NCBI GenBank assembly: GCA_004210915.1
Contig: SEGS01000015.1
Coordinates: 21,049 to 85,048 of the forward strand
Source of the DNA: Variovorax sp.
Lineage (GTDB): Bacteria; Pseudomonadota; Gammaproteobacteria; Burkholderiales; Burkholderiaceae_C
Direction: 5' to 3'
DNA length: 64,000 nucleotides
Positions 35,198-46,307 of the stretch are shown piece by piece. The notes under the pieces are model-generated. The model was not told the DNA's origin and did not search any database. It saw only the letters and a program-made list of their open reading frames with translations. The translations under genes were made by a program, and so were the position numbers. The first letter of the stretch is position 1; each line of letters begins with the position of its first letter.

Positions 35198-36766
35198 CTA
35201 GAGCCCGATGAACGTGCGTATCCCTGTGGTGCCGGCGGGCTCGACCTCGTACTCCCATGTTCCGCTCGGTCCCCGCCCGACGAACTCGAATCGACCGGTA
35301 AAGACCAACGGCCCGGCCGGGCTGCCGGCGCCTGTCATCGTGACGTAACCGCCGGCAGCCACCTGTCCGGAAGTCAGCGCAAGCGGGTAGGTATCGGCAT
35401 CCGAATCGATGAATCCCGCCCCGGTACCGGTGATCTGGCCGGCGCTGGAGACGGTCAGGTCGAGGGAGCCCTGGTGGACCTCGATGGTCGTCTGAAACTC
35501 CATGCTGTAGGCGCCCGCAAAGCTGGAGGCCGATCCATTCGGATCCACCGGGACCGGTGGTTCCGGTGGCTGTGGCGGTACCGGCCCTGCTGTCCCCGTC
35601 ACCGTCACACATGGGAGGCTCACACTGTCACCGTTCGCGAGGGCAGGCACCGGGACCGACACCGCCGCAGCGCCAGAGGCATCTGTGAAGGTCAGCGTCA
35701 GTGCCTGACCGACCGGCGCTCGCGCCAGATCAAAGTTGCCGCTGTGGAGTGGATGGAAGAAGAGGTTCCGCGCGAATCCCGGGCCTCTCAAACTAGCTGC
35801 GATGCCGTAGCGCGCAGCTTCGCCGCCCGCGAAGTTCACGCAGACCGTGATGTTGGCGCTGCTGTAGCCGGCACCATAAGGCACATCGAGGTTCCATTGC
35901 GTGAAGTGGCTTACGCTGCCGCTGTAGCTGCCGTCGCGCGCGTCGCGGGTGGCATCGCCTTCGCGCACCCAGGTCATCTTCGCTTCGTCGTAATACCAGA
36001 GCGGGATCGTCGCCGCCGTGCTGATGCTGTCGACACCCGGGTACACGAGCTTGGCGGGCTGGCTCAGTTGCAGGGGGCTGCCGTCAGCGGCGAAGAGCTT
36101 CGCTTCGATCACGCCCAGCGATTGCAGCGTGACCTCGTTGCCGCCATCCAGGCCGGCGTACGGCTGCGGAAAGGCGTCGTTGCCGGCGGCCGTGGTCGGG
36201 TTGTTGTAGCTGGCGGAAATCGTCACGACGCCGGTGTACGGGTTGCCCGCAGCGTCCTTGATCGCGTTGGCCGGGATGTCGATGACCGCGCCATTCACGA
36301 TCACGATCTTGCCGTTGGCGGCCGGGAAGGTCGTACGCACACCTTCGGGATAGGCCGTGATGTTCTGCGGCGTGGTCACGCCGGCGATGAGGCCCACCTG
36401 CTTGGCCATGGTCTGGTAGCCGCTTCTGGCGGCCAGCAACACCGTGGAGGCGGCGGGGCTCGCGAGGTTCAGGCTGTAGCTGCCATCGGCGCCGGTGGTG
36501 GTGCTCTGGCCGCCGGCCGACACGATGAAGCCTTCGACCGGGGCGCCAGCGGCGTTGCTGACCTTGCCGCTCACGACGGCGCTGGTCGATGCTGGCGGGG
36601 TTGTTGGCGTATCAGGTGTAGTGGGCGTTGTCGGATTTCCGGTGCCGCCGCCGGCGCCCGGGAAGATGGGGAACCCGACGCCACCTCCGCCATCACCACC
36701 GCCGCCGCAGCCGGCCAACAAACTGACCAACACAGCGCACAAAGACGCACGAATGCTGTTTCGCAT
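35198..36766 (-). CDS. Poly-glycine lipoprotein with carboxypeptidase-regulatory-like domain
   Basis: A 522-residue lipoprotein with good GGGAG site (spacing 8). The signal ends in LVSLLAGC (Cys20) and is followed by a glycine-rich tail and a Pro/Thr linker (about 40-65). Residues about 65-140 (VVSGKVSNAAGAPVEGFIVS, TTTGADGSYSLNL) form a carboxypeptidase-regulatory or Ig-like fold as found in surface proteins. The middle (GKIVIVNGAVIDIPANAI, VTISASYNN, FTQWNLDVPYG) resembles the FAM171/TonB-linked module in bacterial surface lipoproteins. The C-terminus is a beta-rich domain. The role is unknown, probably at the outer membrane. It resembles the lipoprotein at 31976 only in its N-terminal design. 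Confidence 0.72.
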   Translation of the reverse strand: MRNSIRASLCAVLVSLLAGCGGGGDGGGGVGFPIFPGAGGGTGNPTTPTTPDTPTTPPASTSAVVSGKVSNAAGAPVEGFIVSAGGQSTTTGADGSYSLNLASPAASTVLLAARSGYQTMAKQVGLIAGVTTPQNITAYPEGVRTTFPAANGKIVIVNGAVIDIPANAIKDAAGNPYTGVVTISASYNNPTTAAGNDAFPQPYAGLDGGNEVTLQSLGVIEAKLFAADGSPLQLSQPAKLVYPGVDSISTAATIPLWYYDEAKMTWVREGDATRDARDGSYSGSVSHFTQWNLDVPYGAGYSSANITVCVNFAGGEAARYGIAASLRGPGFARNLFFHPLHSGNFDLARAPVGQALTLTFTDASGAAAVSVPVPALANGDSVSLPCVTVTGTAGPVPPQPPEPPVPVDPNGSASSFAGAYSMEFQTTIEVHQGSLDLTVSSAGQITGTGAGFIDSDADTYPLALTSGQVAAGGYVTMTGAGSPAGPLVFTGRFEFVGRGPSGTWEYEVEPAGTTGIRTFIGL

Positions 36767-36882
36767 TTGAGTTACTCCCTGAAAATCTTGTGTCGGGATG
36801 ATATGGCTTGCGACCAGGCTTATCTACCGTGCGCCGTTAAAATCGTGGGCTTCCCGCAACCCTCTCCCCCGAAAGCCCCTCA

Positions 36883-38991
36883 ATGGCCAACCAAGCCCTG
36901 ATGGCCAACGCAATCCGTGCGTTGGCAATGGACGCCGTCCAGCAAGCCAACTCCGGTCACCCGGGCGCTCCGATGGGCATGGCCGACATGGCGGTGGCGC
37001 TCTGGGGCGAGCACCTGCGCTACAACCCGGCCAATCCGCACTGGGTCGACCGCGACCGCTTCGTGCTGTCCAACGGCCACGCCTCGATGCTGCTGTACGC
37101 GGTGCTGCACCTGACGGGTTACGACTTGCCCATCGACGAGCTGAAGAACTTCCGCAAGTTGCACAGCAAGACCGCCGGCCATCCGGAAGTCGACATCACG
37201 CCCGGCGTGGAAACCACCACCGGCCCGCTGGGTCAGGGCATCACCAACGCGGTCGGTTTCGCGCTGGCCGAAAAACTGCTCGCGGCCGAGTTCAACCGCA
37301 AGGGCCACGAGATCGTCGACCACCACACCTACGCTTTCCTGGGCGACGGTTGCCTGATGGAAGGCATCAGCCACGAAGCTTGCGCGCTGGCCGGCGCCTG
37401 GAAGCTGAACAAGCTGATCGCGCTGTACGACGACAACGGCATTTCCATCGACGGTCAGGTGAAGCCCTGGTTCATCGACCACACGGCCGAGCGCTTCAAG
37501 GCCTACGAGTGGGACGTGATCGGCCCCATCGACGGCAATGACGCGAAGGAAGTGTCGAAAGCCATCGCGACCGCGAAGAAATCCGGCGACAAGCCGACGC
37601 TGATCATTTGCAAGACCGTGATCGGCAAGGGCAGCCCGAACCGTGCCGGCACCGCCAAGGCGCATGGCGAGGCGCTGGGCCCCGACGAAATCAAGCTGAC
37701 GCGCGAAGCGCTCGGCTGGACCGAAGCGCCGTTCGTGGTGCCGCAGCCGGTCTACGACGACTGGAACCACGGCGCTGCAGGCGCCAAGGTGGAAGCCGAG
37801 TGGAGCGACCGCTTCGCCGCCTACAAAACGGCCTACCCCGCGCTCGCCGCCGAGTTCACGCGCCGCATGAAGGGCGAGCTGCCCGCCAACTTCCACCAGA
37901 CCGCGTTCGACACCATCGTCGCCGCGCACAGCAAGGGCGAAACCGTCGCCAGCCGCAAGGCCAGCCAGCTCGCGCTCGAATCCTTCACTGCGGCCCTGCC
38001 CGAAATGCTGGGCGGCAGCGCCGACCTGACCGGCTCGAACCTCACCAACACCAAGAGCACGCCCGCCCTGCGCTTCGATGCGAAGACCGGCGCCGTGGTG
38101 CTCGGCGTACCGTCGGAACAACCCAAGCAAGGCGCCGAAGACGAAGCCAAGCCCAGCAGCACCGCGGCCGGCACCGAGCCGCCGCACGTCATCGGCCGCC
38201 ACATCAACTACGGCGTGCGCGAATTCGGCATGGCGGCCATCATGAACGGCATTGCGCTGCACGGCGGCTTCATCCCTTACGGCGGCACGTTCCTGACTTT
38301 CAGCGACTACAGCCGCAATGCCATCCGCATGGCCGCGCTCATGAAGCGCCGCGTGGTGCACGTGTTCACGCACGACTCCATCGGCTTGGGCGAAGACGGC
38401 CCGACGCACCAGTCGATCGAACACGCCGCTTCGCTGCGCCTGATCCCGAACCTCGACGTCTGGCGTCCGGGCGATACGGCCGAGACCGCCGTGGCTTGGG
38501 CCGTCGCGCTGCAGAACGCCACGCGCCCGACCGCGCTGCTGCTGAGCCGCCAGAACATCGCGTATGCGCCCAAGGGCGACCTGAGCGACATCAGCAAGGG
38601 CGCCTATGTGCTGGCCGAGCCCGAAGTCGTCGGCCTCAAGTCCAAGAAGACCGCGGCCGTGATCATCGCCACCGGGTCCGAAGTGCCGCTCGCGCTGGCT
38701 GCGCAGAAGCTGCTCGCCGCGAAGAAGATCGCCGTGCGCGTGGTGTCGATGCCTTCGACCACCACCTTCGACCGCCAGGACGTGGCGTACAAGAAGGCCG
38801 TGCTGCCGAAGAAGCTGCCGCGCATCGCCGTCGAAATGGGCTGCACAGGCGGCTGGTGGAAGTACGGCGTGTCGGCCGTGGTCGGCATCGACACGTACGG
38901 CGAATCGGCGCCGGCCCCCGAACTGTTCAAGCATTTCGGCTTCACGCCCGAGAACGTCGCGGCGACCGTCGAAGCGGTGCTCAAGGACTGA
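36883..38991 (+). CDS. tkt: Transketolase
   Basis: A 702-residue thiamine-diphosphate enzyme that moves two-carbon units in the pentose phosphate pathway (and Calvin cycle if present). The N-terminal domain carries [10 protein letters not shown] and the cofactor motif GDGCLMEG...N (GDG at 154-156). The Pyr domain has [18 protein letters not shown], and the C-terminal domain ends with [11 protein letters not shown]. The length is slightly above the usual 660-670 because of an insert around residues 400-430 ([18 protein letters not shown]). It is followed by gapA 51 bases later, so the two probably form one unit of central carbon metabolism. Confidence 0.96.
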   Translation: MANQALMANAIRALAMDAVQQANSGHPGAPMGMADMAVALWGEHLRYNPANPHWVDRDRFVLSNGHASMLLYAVLHLTGYDLPIDELKNFRKLHSKTAGHPEVDITPGVETTTGPLGQGITNAVGFALAEKLLAAEFNRKGHEIVDHHTYAFLGDGCLMEGISHEACALAGAWKLNKLIALYDDNGISIDGQVKPWFIDHTAERFKAYEWDVIGPIDGNDAKEVSKAIATAKKSGDKPTLIICKTVIGKGSPNRAGTAKAHGEALGPDEIKLTREALGWTEAPFVVPQPVYDDWNHGAAGAKVEAEWSDRFAAYKTAYPALAAEFTRRMKGELPANFHQTAFDTIVAAHSKGETVASRKASQLALESFTAALPEMLGGSADLTGSNLTNTKSTPALRFDAKTGAVVLGVPSEQPKQGAEDEAKPSSTAAGTEPPHVIGRHINYGVREFGMAAIMNGIALHGGFIPYGGTFLTFSDYSRNAIRMAALMKRRVVHVFTHDSIGLGEDGPTHQSIEHAASLRLIPNLDVWRPGDTAETAVAWAVALQNATRPTALLLSRQNIAYAPKGDLSDISKGAYVLAEPEVVGLKSKKTAAVIIATGSEVPLALAAQKLLAAKKIAVRVVSMPSTTTFDRQDVAYKKAVLPKKLPRIAVEMGCTGGWWKYGVSAVVGIDTYGESAPAPELFKHFGFTPENVAATVEAVLKD

Positions 38992-40044
<1,053 letters not shown>

Positions 40045-40063
40045 GCCTTCGAACCAACCAACG

Positions 40064-40090
40064 AAAAACGCGCCCGAGGGCGCGTTTTTT
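40064..40090 (+). terminator. Rho-independent terminator after gapA
   Basis: ACGCGCCC and GGGCGCGT form an 8-bp stem with a short GA loop, with A-run before and a run of six T after. It ends the tkt-gapA transcript and, by symmetry, may also stop the minus-strand gene coming from the right. Confidence 0.9.
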
Positions 40091-40106
40091 CATGCGCGCA
40101 GCAGCT

Positions 40107-40415
40107 TCAGACGGCTTCGAGGACGTGGATCATGCGGCCCGCGACCAGCTCCTTCGTCTTCGCGCCGAAGGCCGCCATGTGTGGCGCTGCGCCGTGCGCC
40201 TTGAACGCGGCCATGTCTTCCCATTTCTCGAGCACGACGAAGGTATCGTCGCCGAAGCTTCCTTTGGACTGTGGCAAGCCGGCCGCGTCGATGGTGGCGA
40301 AATACTCGATGCAGCCCTGCTCGGCCAGCACATGGGCGCGGTTGGCTGCAAAGGCTTCGAGCAGTGCGGCGCGCTGGCCGGGTTTCGCTGTGAGGACGGC
40401 GACGACGTGGATCAT
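40107..40415 (-). CDS. Putative quinol monooxygenase (antibiotic biosynthesis monooxygenase family)
   Basis: A 102-residue ABM-fold protein, a dimeric ferredoxin-like barrel. The conserved pattern is visible: MIHVVAVLTAKPGQRAALLEAF at the start, then EQGCIEYFATID, FVVLEKWEDMAAFKAH and a C-terminal strand. Members such as YgiN oxidise quinols or related aromatics without a cofactor, but many have no known substrate. It appears as a single gene between gapA and the GAF protein gene. Confidence 0.85.
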   Translation of the reverse strand: MIHVVAVLTAKPGQRAALLEAFAANRAHVLAEQGCIEYFATIDAAGLPQSKGSFGDDTFVVLEKWEDMAAFKAHGAAPHMAAFGAKTKELVAGRMIHVLEAV

Positions 40416-40447
40416 GAGAAGGTCTCCGGTTGAATGGGCCTGCGAAT

Positions 40448-40981
40448 TTAAGAGCTCGGCCCCGCCGGGGCTGTCGCAGACTGGACCTCGCGCGACTCGA
40501 GCAGCGCGATCACTTGCTGCGCCATGAACTGCAACTGCTCCAGCTGTTCGGGCGTCACGTCGCGCGGCGTGCGGTCGATCACGCAGATCGTGCCGAGTGC
40601 GTTTCCGCTGCGGGTCACCAGCGGCGCGCCGGCATAGAAGCGGATGTTGGGGTCGCCGGTGACGAGGGGGTTGGCGACGAATCGCGGGTCCTCCAGGGCA
40701 TCGCGCACCACGAAGGGCACATCAGGCGTCTGGATCGCATGGGTGCAGAAGGACACTTCGCGCGGCGTCTCGGTGGCTTGCAAGCCGACCCGGGACTTGA
40801 ACCACTGGCGTTTGTCGTCGAGCAGCGTGATCAGCGCAATCGGTGTTCCGCACAGGCTGGCGGCCATGCGCGTGATGTCGTCGAAGGCCTGCTCCTCCGA
40901 GGAATCGAGGATCGCGAGCCGTTTCAATTCGGCAAGGCGATCGGCTTCGGTGGCGGGCTGGCGTGCAGGGGGTGTGCGCAT
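40448..40981 (-). CDS. GAF domain-containing protein
   Basis: A 177-residue cytoplasmic protein consisting of one GAF domain (about residues 25-165) with RLAILDSSEEQAFDDITRMAA at the start, FKSRVGLQATETPREVSFCTHAI in the middle and FYAGAPLVTRSGNALGTICVIDR near the end. This set is typical of stand-alone GAF proteins and of those at the N-terminus of sensor kinases and cyclases. No output domain is present, so it may bind a small ligand and act through a partner. It is followed by no close signalling gene. Confidence 0.88.
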   Translation of the reverse strand: MRTPPARQPATEADRLAELKRLAILDSSEEQAFDDITRMAASLCGTPIALITLLDDKRQWFKSRVGLQATETPREVSFCTHAIQTPDVPFVVRDALEDPRFVANPLVTGDPNIRFYAGAPLVTRSGNALGTICVIDRTPRDVTPEQLEQLQFMAQQVIALLESREVQSATAPAGPSS

Positions 40982-41049
40982 GAGAGCTTGATGGAGGGGG
41001 CGGGGAGGAGTGCGATGCTAAGGCTTTCGGCGCCGGCCGGGGCGTTGAC

Positions 41050-41074
41050 GGCCGCCGCCTTTGAAGCGGCGGCC
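41050..41074 (-). terminator. GC hairpin after the pirin gene (possible terminator)
   Basis: GGCCGCCGC and GCGGCGGCC form a perfect 9-bp stem with a 7-nt loop, 23 bases after the pirin stop on the minus strand. No T-run follows, so it is only a weak terminator candidate. Confidence 0.4.
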
Positions 41075-41096
41075 CCACGGGCCCGTCAGCCGCGCC

Positions 41097-42176
41097 TCAG
41101 GCCCCGGCAGGCCGTTCTTCGCGCGCGTCCGGGTGGCGCGCGAAGCGTGCGGGGTCGCGCCCATGCACCGGCGCTTCGTCTTTCCACGGCCAGCCGCCGA
41201 ATTGTGTGCGCCGGTAGTCCTGCATGGCCTGCGCGATCTCGGCCTGCGTGTTCATGACGAACGGGCCGTACTGCGCCACGGGCTCGCCGATGGGACGGCC
41301 TTGCAGCACCAGGAACTCGGCCACCTCGCCGGAGGCATCCGGGCCATTGACGAGTTCGACGGCCGCATTGGCGCGCAGCTCGATCGCGGCATGCGCGTTC
41401 ACGGGCTGGCCGTCGACCGTCACCGCACCGCCCTTGAAGAAGTACAGCGTGCGGCGCGTGCCTTGGCCCGTGGCGGCGGGCAAGGTCCAGCGCGCGCCCG
41501 GCGCCATCTTCAGCGTCCAGATCGCCAGGTCGGCATCGGGCTGCGCCGCCCAGGAGTCGGGCGGTGGCGGGAGCAGGGTGTCGACCGGGCCGATGCGCCC
41601 GGCGACGCTCGCGACCTCCGTCGTCCGGCCTTCGGCATCGGTCGCGGTGAAGCGCGGCACGTCTTCCGACCAGAACATGGTGAACTGGGGGTCCACCATC
41701 TTGTTGCGCGCCGGCAGGTTCAGCCAGATCTGGAACAGTTCGAGCGGATTGGGCTGGGTCGCATCGAGCAGCGGGAACATTTCGGCATGCACGATGCCCT
41801 TGCCGGCCGTCAGCCACTGCACATCGCCGCCGCCGAAGCGCGCGGTGGCGCCCAGCGAGTCGGAATGGTCGATCAGCCCCTTGCGCACGATCGTCACGGT
41901 CTCGAAGCCGCGGTGCGGATGGCCGGGAAACCCGGGCACGGTCTCGCCGTGGTACATGCTCCAGCCGTCCTTGCGGCTGAAATCCTGGCCGATGTCACGG
42001 CCGGCCAGCGGCGCGTCCGGTCCCATCTGGGGGTTGCCCGCGGGATAGGCGTCGTCGTGGTACGCGCAGAAAAGGAAGGGATCGATCGTGGCCCACGGGA
42101 ACCCGAGCGGCCGGATGTTGACGATGGCGCGGGTTGCGGCGATGGCGGTGGTGGGGGTGGGGGTGTTCTCGGACAC
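41097..42176 (-). CDS. Pirin family protein (bicupin)
   Basis: A 359-residue bicupin. The GTG at 42176 was chosen because AAGGAG lies 5 bases before it. The N-terminal cupin has the pirin pattern FPGHPHRGFETVTIV with the metal-binding His pair, GGGDVQWLTAGKGIVHAEMF and the matching Glu. The second cupin is less conserved. Some pirins act as quercetin dioxygenases or as redox sensors; the substrate here is not known. It is divergent from the YihY/BrkB gene. Confidence 0.9.
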   Translation of the reverse strand: MSENTPTPTTAIAATRAIVNIRPLGFPWATIDPFLFCAYHDDAYPAGNPQMGPDAPLAGRDIGQDFSRKDGWSMYHGETVPGFPGHPHRGFETVTIVRKGLIDHSDSLGATARFGGGDVQWLTAGKGIVHAEMFPLLDATQPNPLELFQIWLNLPARNKMVDPQFTMFWSEDVPRFTATDAEGRTTEVASVAGRIGPVDTLLPPPPDSWAAQPDADLAIWTLKMAPGARWTLPAATGQGTRRTLYFFKGGAVTVDGQPVNAHAAIELRANAAVELVNGPDASGEVAEFLVLQGRPIGEPVAQYGPFVMNTQAEIAQAMQDYRRTQFGGWPWKDEAPVHGRDPARFARHPDAREERPAGA

Positions 42177-42181
42177 GGATG

Positions 42182-42187
42182 CTCCTT
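42182..42187 (-). promoter_or_regulatory. Ribosome binding site that supports the GTG start of the pirin gene
   Basis: AAGGAG on the minus strand lies 5 bases before GTG at 42176, which makes that start better than the ATG ten codons upstream. Confidence 0.7.
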
Positions 42188-42439
42188 GGCACAAGGGATG
42201 GCGCACCGAACGTGCACCGGATGCCCTCTACATGGGGGCGAAGCCGCGGCGCGAAAGAGCGACGGGCAGGACAGTGTGGCGCAACCGCGGTGCGATTGCC
42301 GCTTCGCTGGCGGGCCGGTCGTGGCATTTGACCTACCCGGCTTTGCCGCTTTGACGCATGCGCGCACGGCCCCGGTTTCGGCACAGTGACGCTGTCACCC
42401 TCTTCCAAGCCACTCACGTCGCCAGCCGGCACCGCACCG

Positions 42440-43666
42440 ATGAAAGCGAAGAACCTTTTCGATCTCTGCAAGAAATCGGCCGTCGCCTGGGTCGACGACT
42501 TCGCGCCGAGCATGGGCGCGGCCATCAGCTACTACACGATGTTTTCGCTGGCGCCGCTGCTGGTGATCGTGATCGCGGTGGCCGGCGCCTTGTTCGGACG
42601 CGAGGCCGTGCAGGGCGAGATCGTCGCCCAACTGCAGGGCTTGATCGGGCGTGAAGGCGCAATAGCGGTGCAGGGCCTGGTGGCCAGTGCGAGCGAGCCG
42701 TCGCGCGGGCTCGTCGCCGGCATCATCAGCGTGGCCGTGTTGCTGGTCGGCGCCACCACCGTGTTCGCGGAACTGCAAAGCGCGCTCGACCGCATCTGGC
42801 ATGTGCCCGAGAAAGCCAAGCCCACGGGCCTCTGGGCCATCCTGCGCGCGCGCGTGCTGTCTTTCGGCCTGATTCTCGGCCTGGCCTTTCTGCTGATGGT
42901 GTCGCTGGTGCTGAGCGCGGGCCTGGCGGCGTTCGGTACCTGGACCGGCAGCCTGATGCCGGGCTGGGAGTTGCTGCTGCAGGGGCTCAACGTGGTCGTT
43001 TCCCTCGGCATCACCACCTTGTTGTTCGGGATGATCTTCAAGTTCATGCCGACCGTGCCGATCCGCTGGCACGACGTCTGGATCGGCGCCGGCGTCACCG
43101 CCGTGCTGTTCGAGGTCGGCAAGATGGCCATCGGGCTGTATCTGGGCAAGAGCGGCGTGACGGAGTCGTTCGCCGCTGCCGGCTCGTTGGTCGTGCTGCT
43201 CGCCTGGGTCTACTACGCGGCGCAGATCTTCCTGCTCGGTGCGGAATTCACCAAGGTCTATGCGAACGAGCACGGCTCGGTCGCCGGAACGCAAGCCATC
43301 GCAGCCACGAAGGCCGCAGCCGCGGTGGCCGAGGCGGGCACCGACGCCGCGCCCGCCGTGCATGCCGCTGCCGCGGACGCCTTGGGCGAGCCGCCGCCAG
43401 ACGGCAGCGGCGGCGGCCCCGGTGCCGACGCGAAGACCAAAGGTACAGGCATCCGGCTGGCCCGCACCACGCAGGCGCAGCAGGAGATCGATCGCCGGCT
43501 GCGCGCCACGACCGCCGTGCTGATCCGCCAGGCGCTGCTGCTCGGCGCGGCCACGGTCGCCAGCGCAGTCGTCGCGAGCCTCCAGAAGCGCCAGCGCCGC
43601 CAGGCGCGCATCGGCCGCCGGCAAGCGCGGAACGATCGACGTCCGGCCGCGCGCCGCCGCGCCTGA
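42440..43666 (+). CDS. YihY/virulence factor BrkB family inner-membrane protein
   Basis: A 408-residue membrane protein with about six helices. The family sequence is clear: SAVAWVDDFAPSMGAAISYYTMFSLAP in the first helix region, LDRIWHVPEK after the second, FKFMPTVPIRWHDVWIGAGVTA, and FLLGAEFTKVYANEHGS at the end of the core. A Gly/Ala-rich then basic tail of about 130 residues follows, longer than in E. coli YihY. The family is inner membrane and of unsettled function (wrongly annotated in the past as RNase BN). The start is uncertain: no strong ribosome binding site precedes the ATG at 42440, and an in-frame GTG lies 18 codons upstream. Confidence 0.88.
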   Translation: MKAKNLFDLCKKSAVAWVDDFAPSMGAAISYYTMFSLAPLLVIVIAVAGALFGREAVQGEIVAQLQGLIGREGAIAVQGLVASASEPSRGLVAGIISVAVLLVGATTVFAELQSALDRIWHVPEKAKPTGLWAILRARVLSFGLILGLAFLLMVSLVLSAGLAAFGTWTGSLMPGWELLLQGLNVVVSLGITTLLFGMIFKFMPTVPIRWHDVWIGAGVTAVLFEVGKMAIGLYLGKSGVTESFAAAGSLVVLLAWVYYAAQIFLLGAEFTKVYANEHGSVAGTQAIAATKAAAAVAEAGTDAAPAVHAAAADALGEPPPDGSGGGPGADAKTKGTGIRLARTTQAQQEIDRRLRATTAVLIRQALLLGAATVASAVVASLQKRQRRQARIGRRQARNDRRPAARRRA

Positions 43667-43703
43667 GCGGCACAGGAAATCAGCGCAAGCGCGCCGCTGT
43701 GGC

Positions 43704-46127
43704 TCAGCGCCGGGGCAGCGCGTACGCGATCACATGGTCGCCCGCCTTCGTCCCCAGCGACCCATGGCCGCCGGCCACCACCAGCAGCACTTGGCGCCCT
43801 TGCGCATCGGTGTAGGTCATCGGCGTGGCCTGCCCGCCCGCGGGAAGCCGGCCGCGCCACAGTTCGCGCCCGCTGGTCAGGTCGTAGCCGCGCACGTAGT
43901 AGTCCAGCGTGCCCGACAGGAACGCGACCCCGCCCGCCGTGATGATCGGGCCGCCGAGGTTTGGAACGCCCATGCGAAACGGCAGGGGCAGCGGTGTGAG
44001 GTCGCGCACCGTGCCATTGCGGTGCCGCCAGGCGACCTGGCCCGTCGCGAGGTCCGCGCCGGCCACGAAACCCCAGGGCGGCGCCTGGCACGGGATGCCG
44101 ATGGGCGAGGTGAAAGGCTTGAGCTCGACCGCGAAGGGCGCGCCCATGTTCTCGTTCAGCGCGGGGAGCGGGCTTTCGGGCGCGCCGTCGGGATGGACCA
44201 TCAGCGTCTTGTCGTCCGGCCGCGGCACGAGCTTCGACGTGAAGGCCAGGTAGGTGGGGGTCGCGAACGCCACCTGCCGCACCGGATCGATCGCGATGCC
44301 ACCCCAGTTGAAGACGCCGAAGTTGCCCGGGTAGATGAGCGACCCCTGGAGCGATGGCGGCGTGAAGCGGCCTTCGTAGCGCAGGCGCTGGAACGCGATG
44401 CGGCACGCCAGCTGGTCGAACAGCGTCGCGCCCCACATGTCGCGCGCAGTCAGGCGCGGCGGGTCGAAAGACAGCGCCGACTTCGGCTGGGTCGGCGCCG
44501 TGCGGTCGCCGGGCGCAGCGCCCTGCGGCGCCGGCTGCTCGGTCGCGGCCAGCAGGGGCTTGCCCGTGCGGCGGTCCAGCACGAACACTTCGCCCTGCTT
44601 GGTCGGCTGGACCAGCGCGGGCACGGTCGCGCCGTTCACCGTCAGGTCGACCAGCGAGGGCTGCGCCGGCACGTCGTAATCCCAGAGATCGTGGTGCACC
44701 GTCTGGTAGACCCACCGCACCTGCCCGCTCGCCAGATCGAGCGCCACCACGGCCGATGAGAAGCGCGCGCCTTCGGGGTTGCGGTTGCCGCCCCACTGGT
44801 CTGGCGGCTCGTTGCCCATCGGGATGTAGACCATGCCCAGTGCTTCGTCCACGCTCGAAACCGCCCAGCTGTTGGGTGAGTTCGGCACGTAGGTCAGGCC
44901 CGGCGGCAATGGCGTGGTCACATCGGGCCGGGACGAATCCCAGTTCCAGACCAGCGCGCCGGTCTCGATGTCGAAGGCGCGGATCACGCCCGATTGCTCG
45001 CGCGTCGACACGTTGTCCAGCACGGTCCCGCCCACGATCACCAGCTTCTCCGTCACGACGACCGGCGAGGTCGAGTAATACGCGCCGGGGCGCACGTTGG
45101 GCATCCGGTCCCACAAGTCGATCTGGCCGGCGCCATTGCCGAAGCGGCTGCAGAGCGCGCCGGTGTCGGGGTTCAGGGCCAGCAGGCGGCCGTCCGCCGT
45201 GGGCATGAACAGCTTGGCGCGGCAGTCGCCCGGGCCACCGGTGACGGGCACCTCGGGTGGCGGCGGCGGCGGTTGGTAAGAGAGCCCGCGGCAGGTCAGG
45301 TGCTGCAGCGCGAGCCCGCCCTTGACTTGCGTGTCATAGCGCCAGAGGGGTGCGCCGGTGGTCGCGTCCAGCGCAATCACCGACTGGTGCGGCGTGCACA
45401 GGTAGAGCCGGTTGCCGACTTTCAGCGGTGTGACCTGGAACGTGGTCTCTTCCGGATCGCCGGGCTGGCCGCGAACGTCGCCCGTGCGGTACTGCCAAGC
45501 CACCTCCAGCTGCGCGACGTTGGCCGGTGTGATCTGGTCGAGCGGCGAATAGCGCTGCCCATGACCGGTGCGGCCGTAGGCATGCCATTCGCCGGCCGGG
45601 ATGGTGACGGCGCCGCCAGGCACCGCCGCGGCCGCCGCCGCTGGCTGCCGCGCCGGCGGCAGGTCGCCGGCCACGTCGTGCACGTCCCGGGTCCACGTCA
45701 CGACCGCCACCAGCAGGCACAGCGCCAGCGTGCCGCCGAGCATGGCCCGAGCCGCGCGCTGCATCGACGGCGGGCCGACATCGTCGCCGAGCGAGCGTGT
45801 GATGCGCGGCACCATGAGGAGCAGGCCGAGCAGGAACAGCACGCCGAGCCGCGCCGCCAGCGGCCACCAGTCCAGGCCGGTTTCCCAGAGTGCCCACGCC
45901 AGCGTGCCCGCCAGCAGCGCGGCGTACAGCCAGAGCGCGTTCGGCGATCGCCGCAGCAACAGCGCACCCACGGCGCCCAGCAGCAGCGCCGCCACCAGGT
46001 AGTACGCGCTGCCGCCCAGGGCGATCAGCCATGCACCGCCAACGCCCAGCGCCACGGCCATCAGAAGCAGGAGGGCGCCAGTGACGCGCGTGAGGCCGGC
46101 GCGGCTGCGCGGCGTGGGCTTGTTCAT
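43704..46127 (-). CDS. Membrane-bound PQQ-dependent dehydrogenase (glucose/quinate/shikimate family)
   Basis: An 807-residue quinoprotein. The first 130 residues contain about five transmembrane helices (TGALLLLMAVALGVGGAWLI onward), which anchor it and hold the quinone site. The periplasmic eight-bladed propeller follows: EWHAYGRTGHGQRYSPLDQI at its start, with WAVSSVDEALGMVYIPMGN, VHHDLWDYDVPAQPSLVDL and repeated GxxLWRY-type W-motifs. This wording matches the glucose/quinate/shikimate class, which oxidises sugars or cyclic acids and feeds electrons to ubiquinone. I cannot say which substrate. No PQQ synthesis genes are in the window. The start follows AAGGAC (spacing 7). Confidence 0.9.
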   Translation of the reverse strand: MNKPTPRSRAGLTRVTGALLLLMAVALGVGGAWLIALGGSAYYLVAALLLGAVGALLLRRSPNALWLYAALLAGTLAWALWETGLDWWPLAARLGVLFLLGLLLMVPRITRSLGDDVGPPSMQRAARAMLGGTLALCLLVAVVTWTRDVHDVAGDLPPARQPAAAAAAVPGGAVTIPAGEWHAYGRTGHGQRYSPLDQITPANVAQLEVAWQYRTGDVRGQPGDPEETTFQVTPLKVGNRLYLCTPHQSVIALDATTGAPLWRYDTQVKGGLALQHLTCRGLSYQPPPPPPEVPVTGGPGDCRAKLFMPTADGRLLALNPDTGALCSRFGNGAGQIDLWDRMPNVRPGAYYSTSPVVVTEKLVIVGGTVLDNVSTREQSGVIRAFDIETGALVWNWDSSRPDVTTPLPPGLTYVPNSPNSWAVSSVDEALGMVYIPMGNEPPDQWGGNRNPEGARFSSAVVALDLASGQVRWVYQTVHHDLWDYDVPAQPSLVDLTVNGATVPALVQPTKQGEVFVLDRRTGKPLLAATEQPAPQGAAPGDRTAPTQPKSALSFDPPRLTARDMWGATLFDQLACRIAFQRLRYEGRFTPPSLQGSLIYPGNFGVFNWGGIAIDPVRQVAFATPTYLAFTSKLVPRPDDKTLMVHPDGAPESPLPALNENMGAPFAVELKPFTSPIGIPCQAPPWGFVAGADLATGQVAWRHRNGTVRDLTPLPLPFRMGVPNLGGPIITAGGVAFLSGTLDYYVRGYDLTSGRELWRGRLPAGGQATPMTYTDAQGRQVLLVVAGGHGSLGTKAGDHVIAYALPRR

Positions 46128-46307
46128 GCGGTTCGTCCTTCGCGAGAGGTTGACGAGACCGGCGCGCGTCGGCGCACTGCGGGCCGACGGCGACGGATCT
46201 GTCTTCCTTCTAGCGGGGTCACGCGCCGCGCCGTGTCGGCAGATTCCCGATTCGAATGCCCACCGGGCCACTTCGCGCGCTTTGGGGCGCTCGAGGCCCG
46301 CGCTCTT

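Noticed and set aside
42386..42439. A GTG start for the YihY/BrkB protein
   Set aside because: The added residues are Ser/Thr/Pro-rich and unlike the family, though no strong ribosome binding site favours either start.
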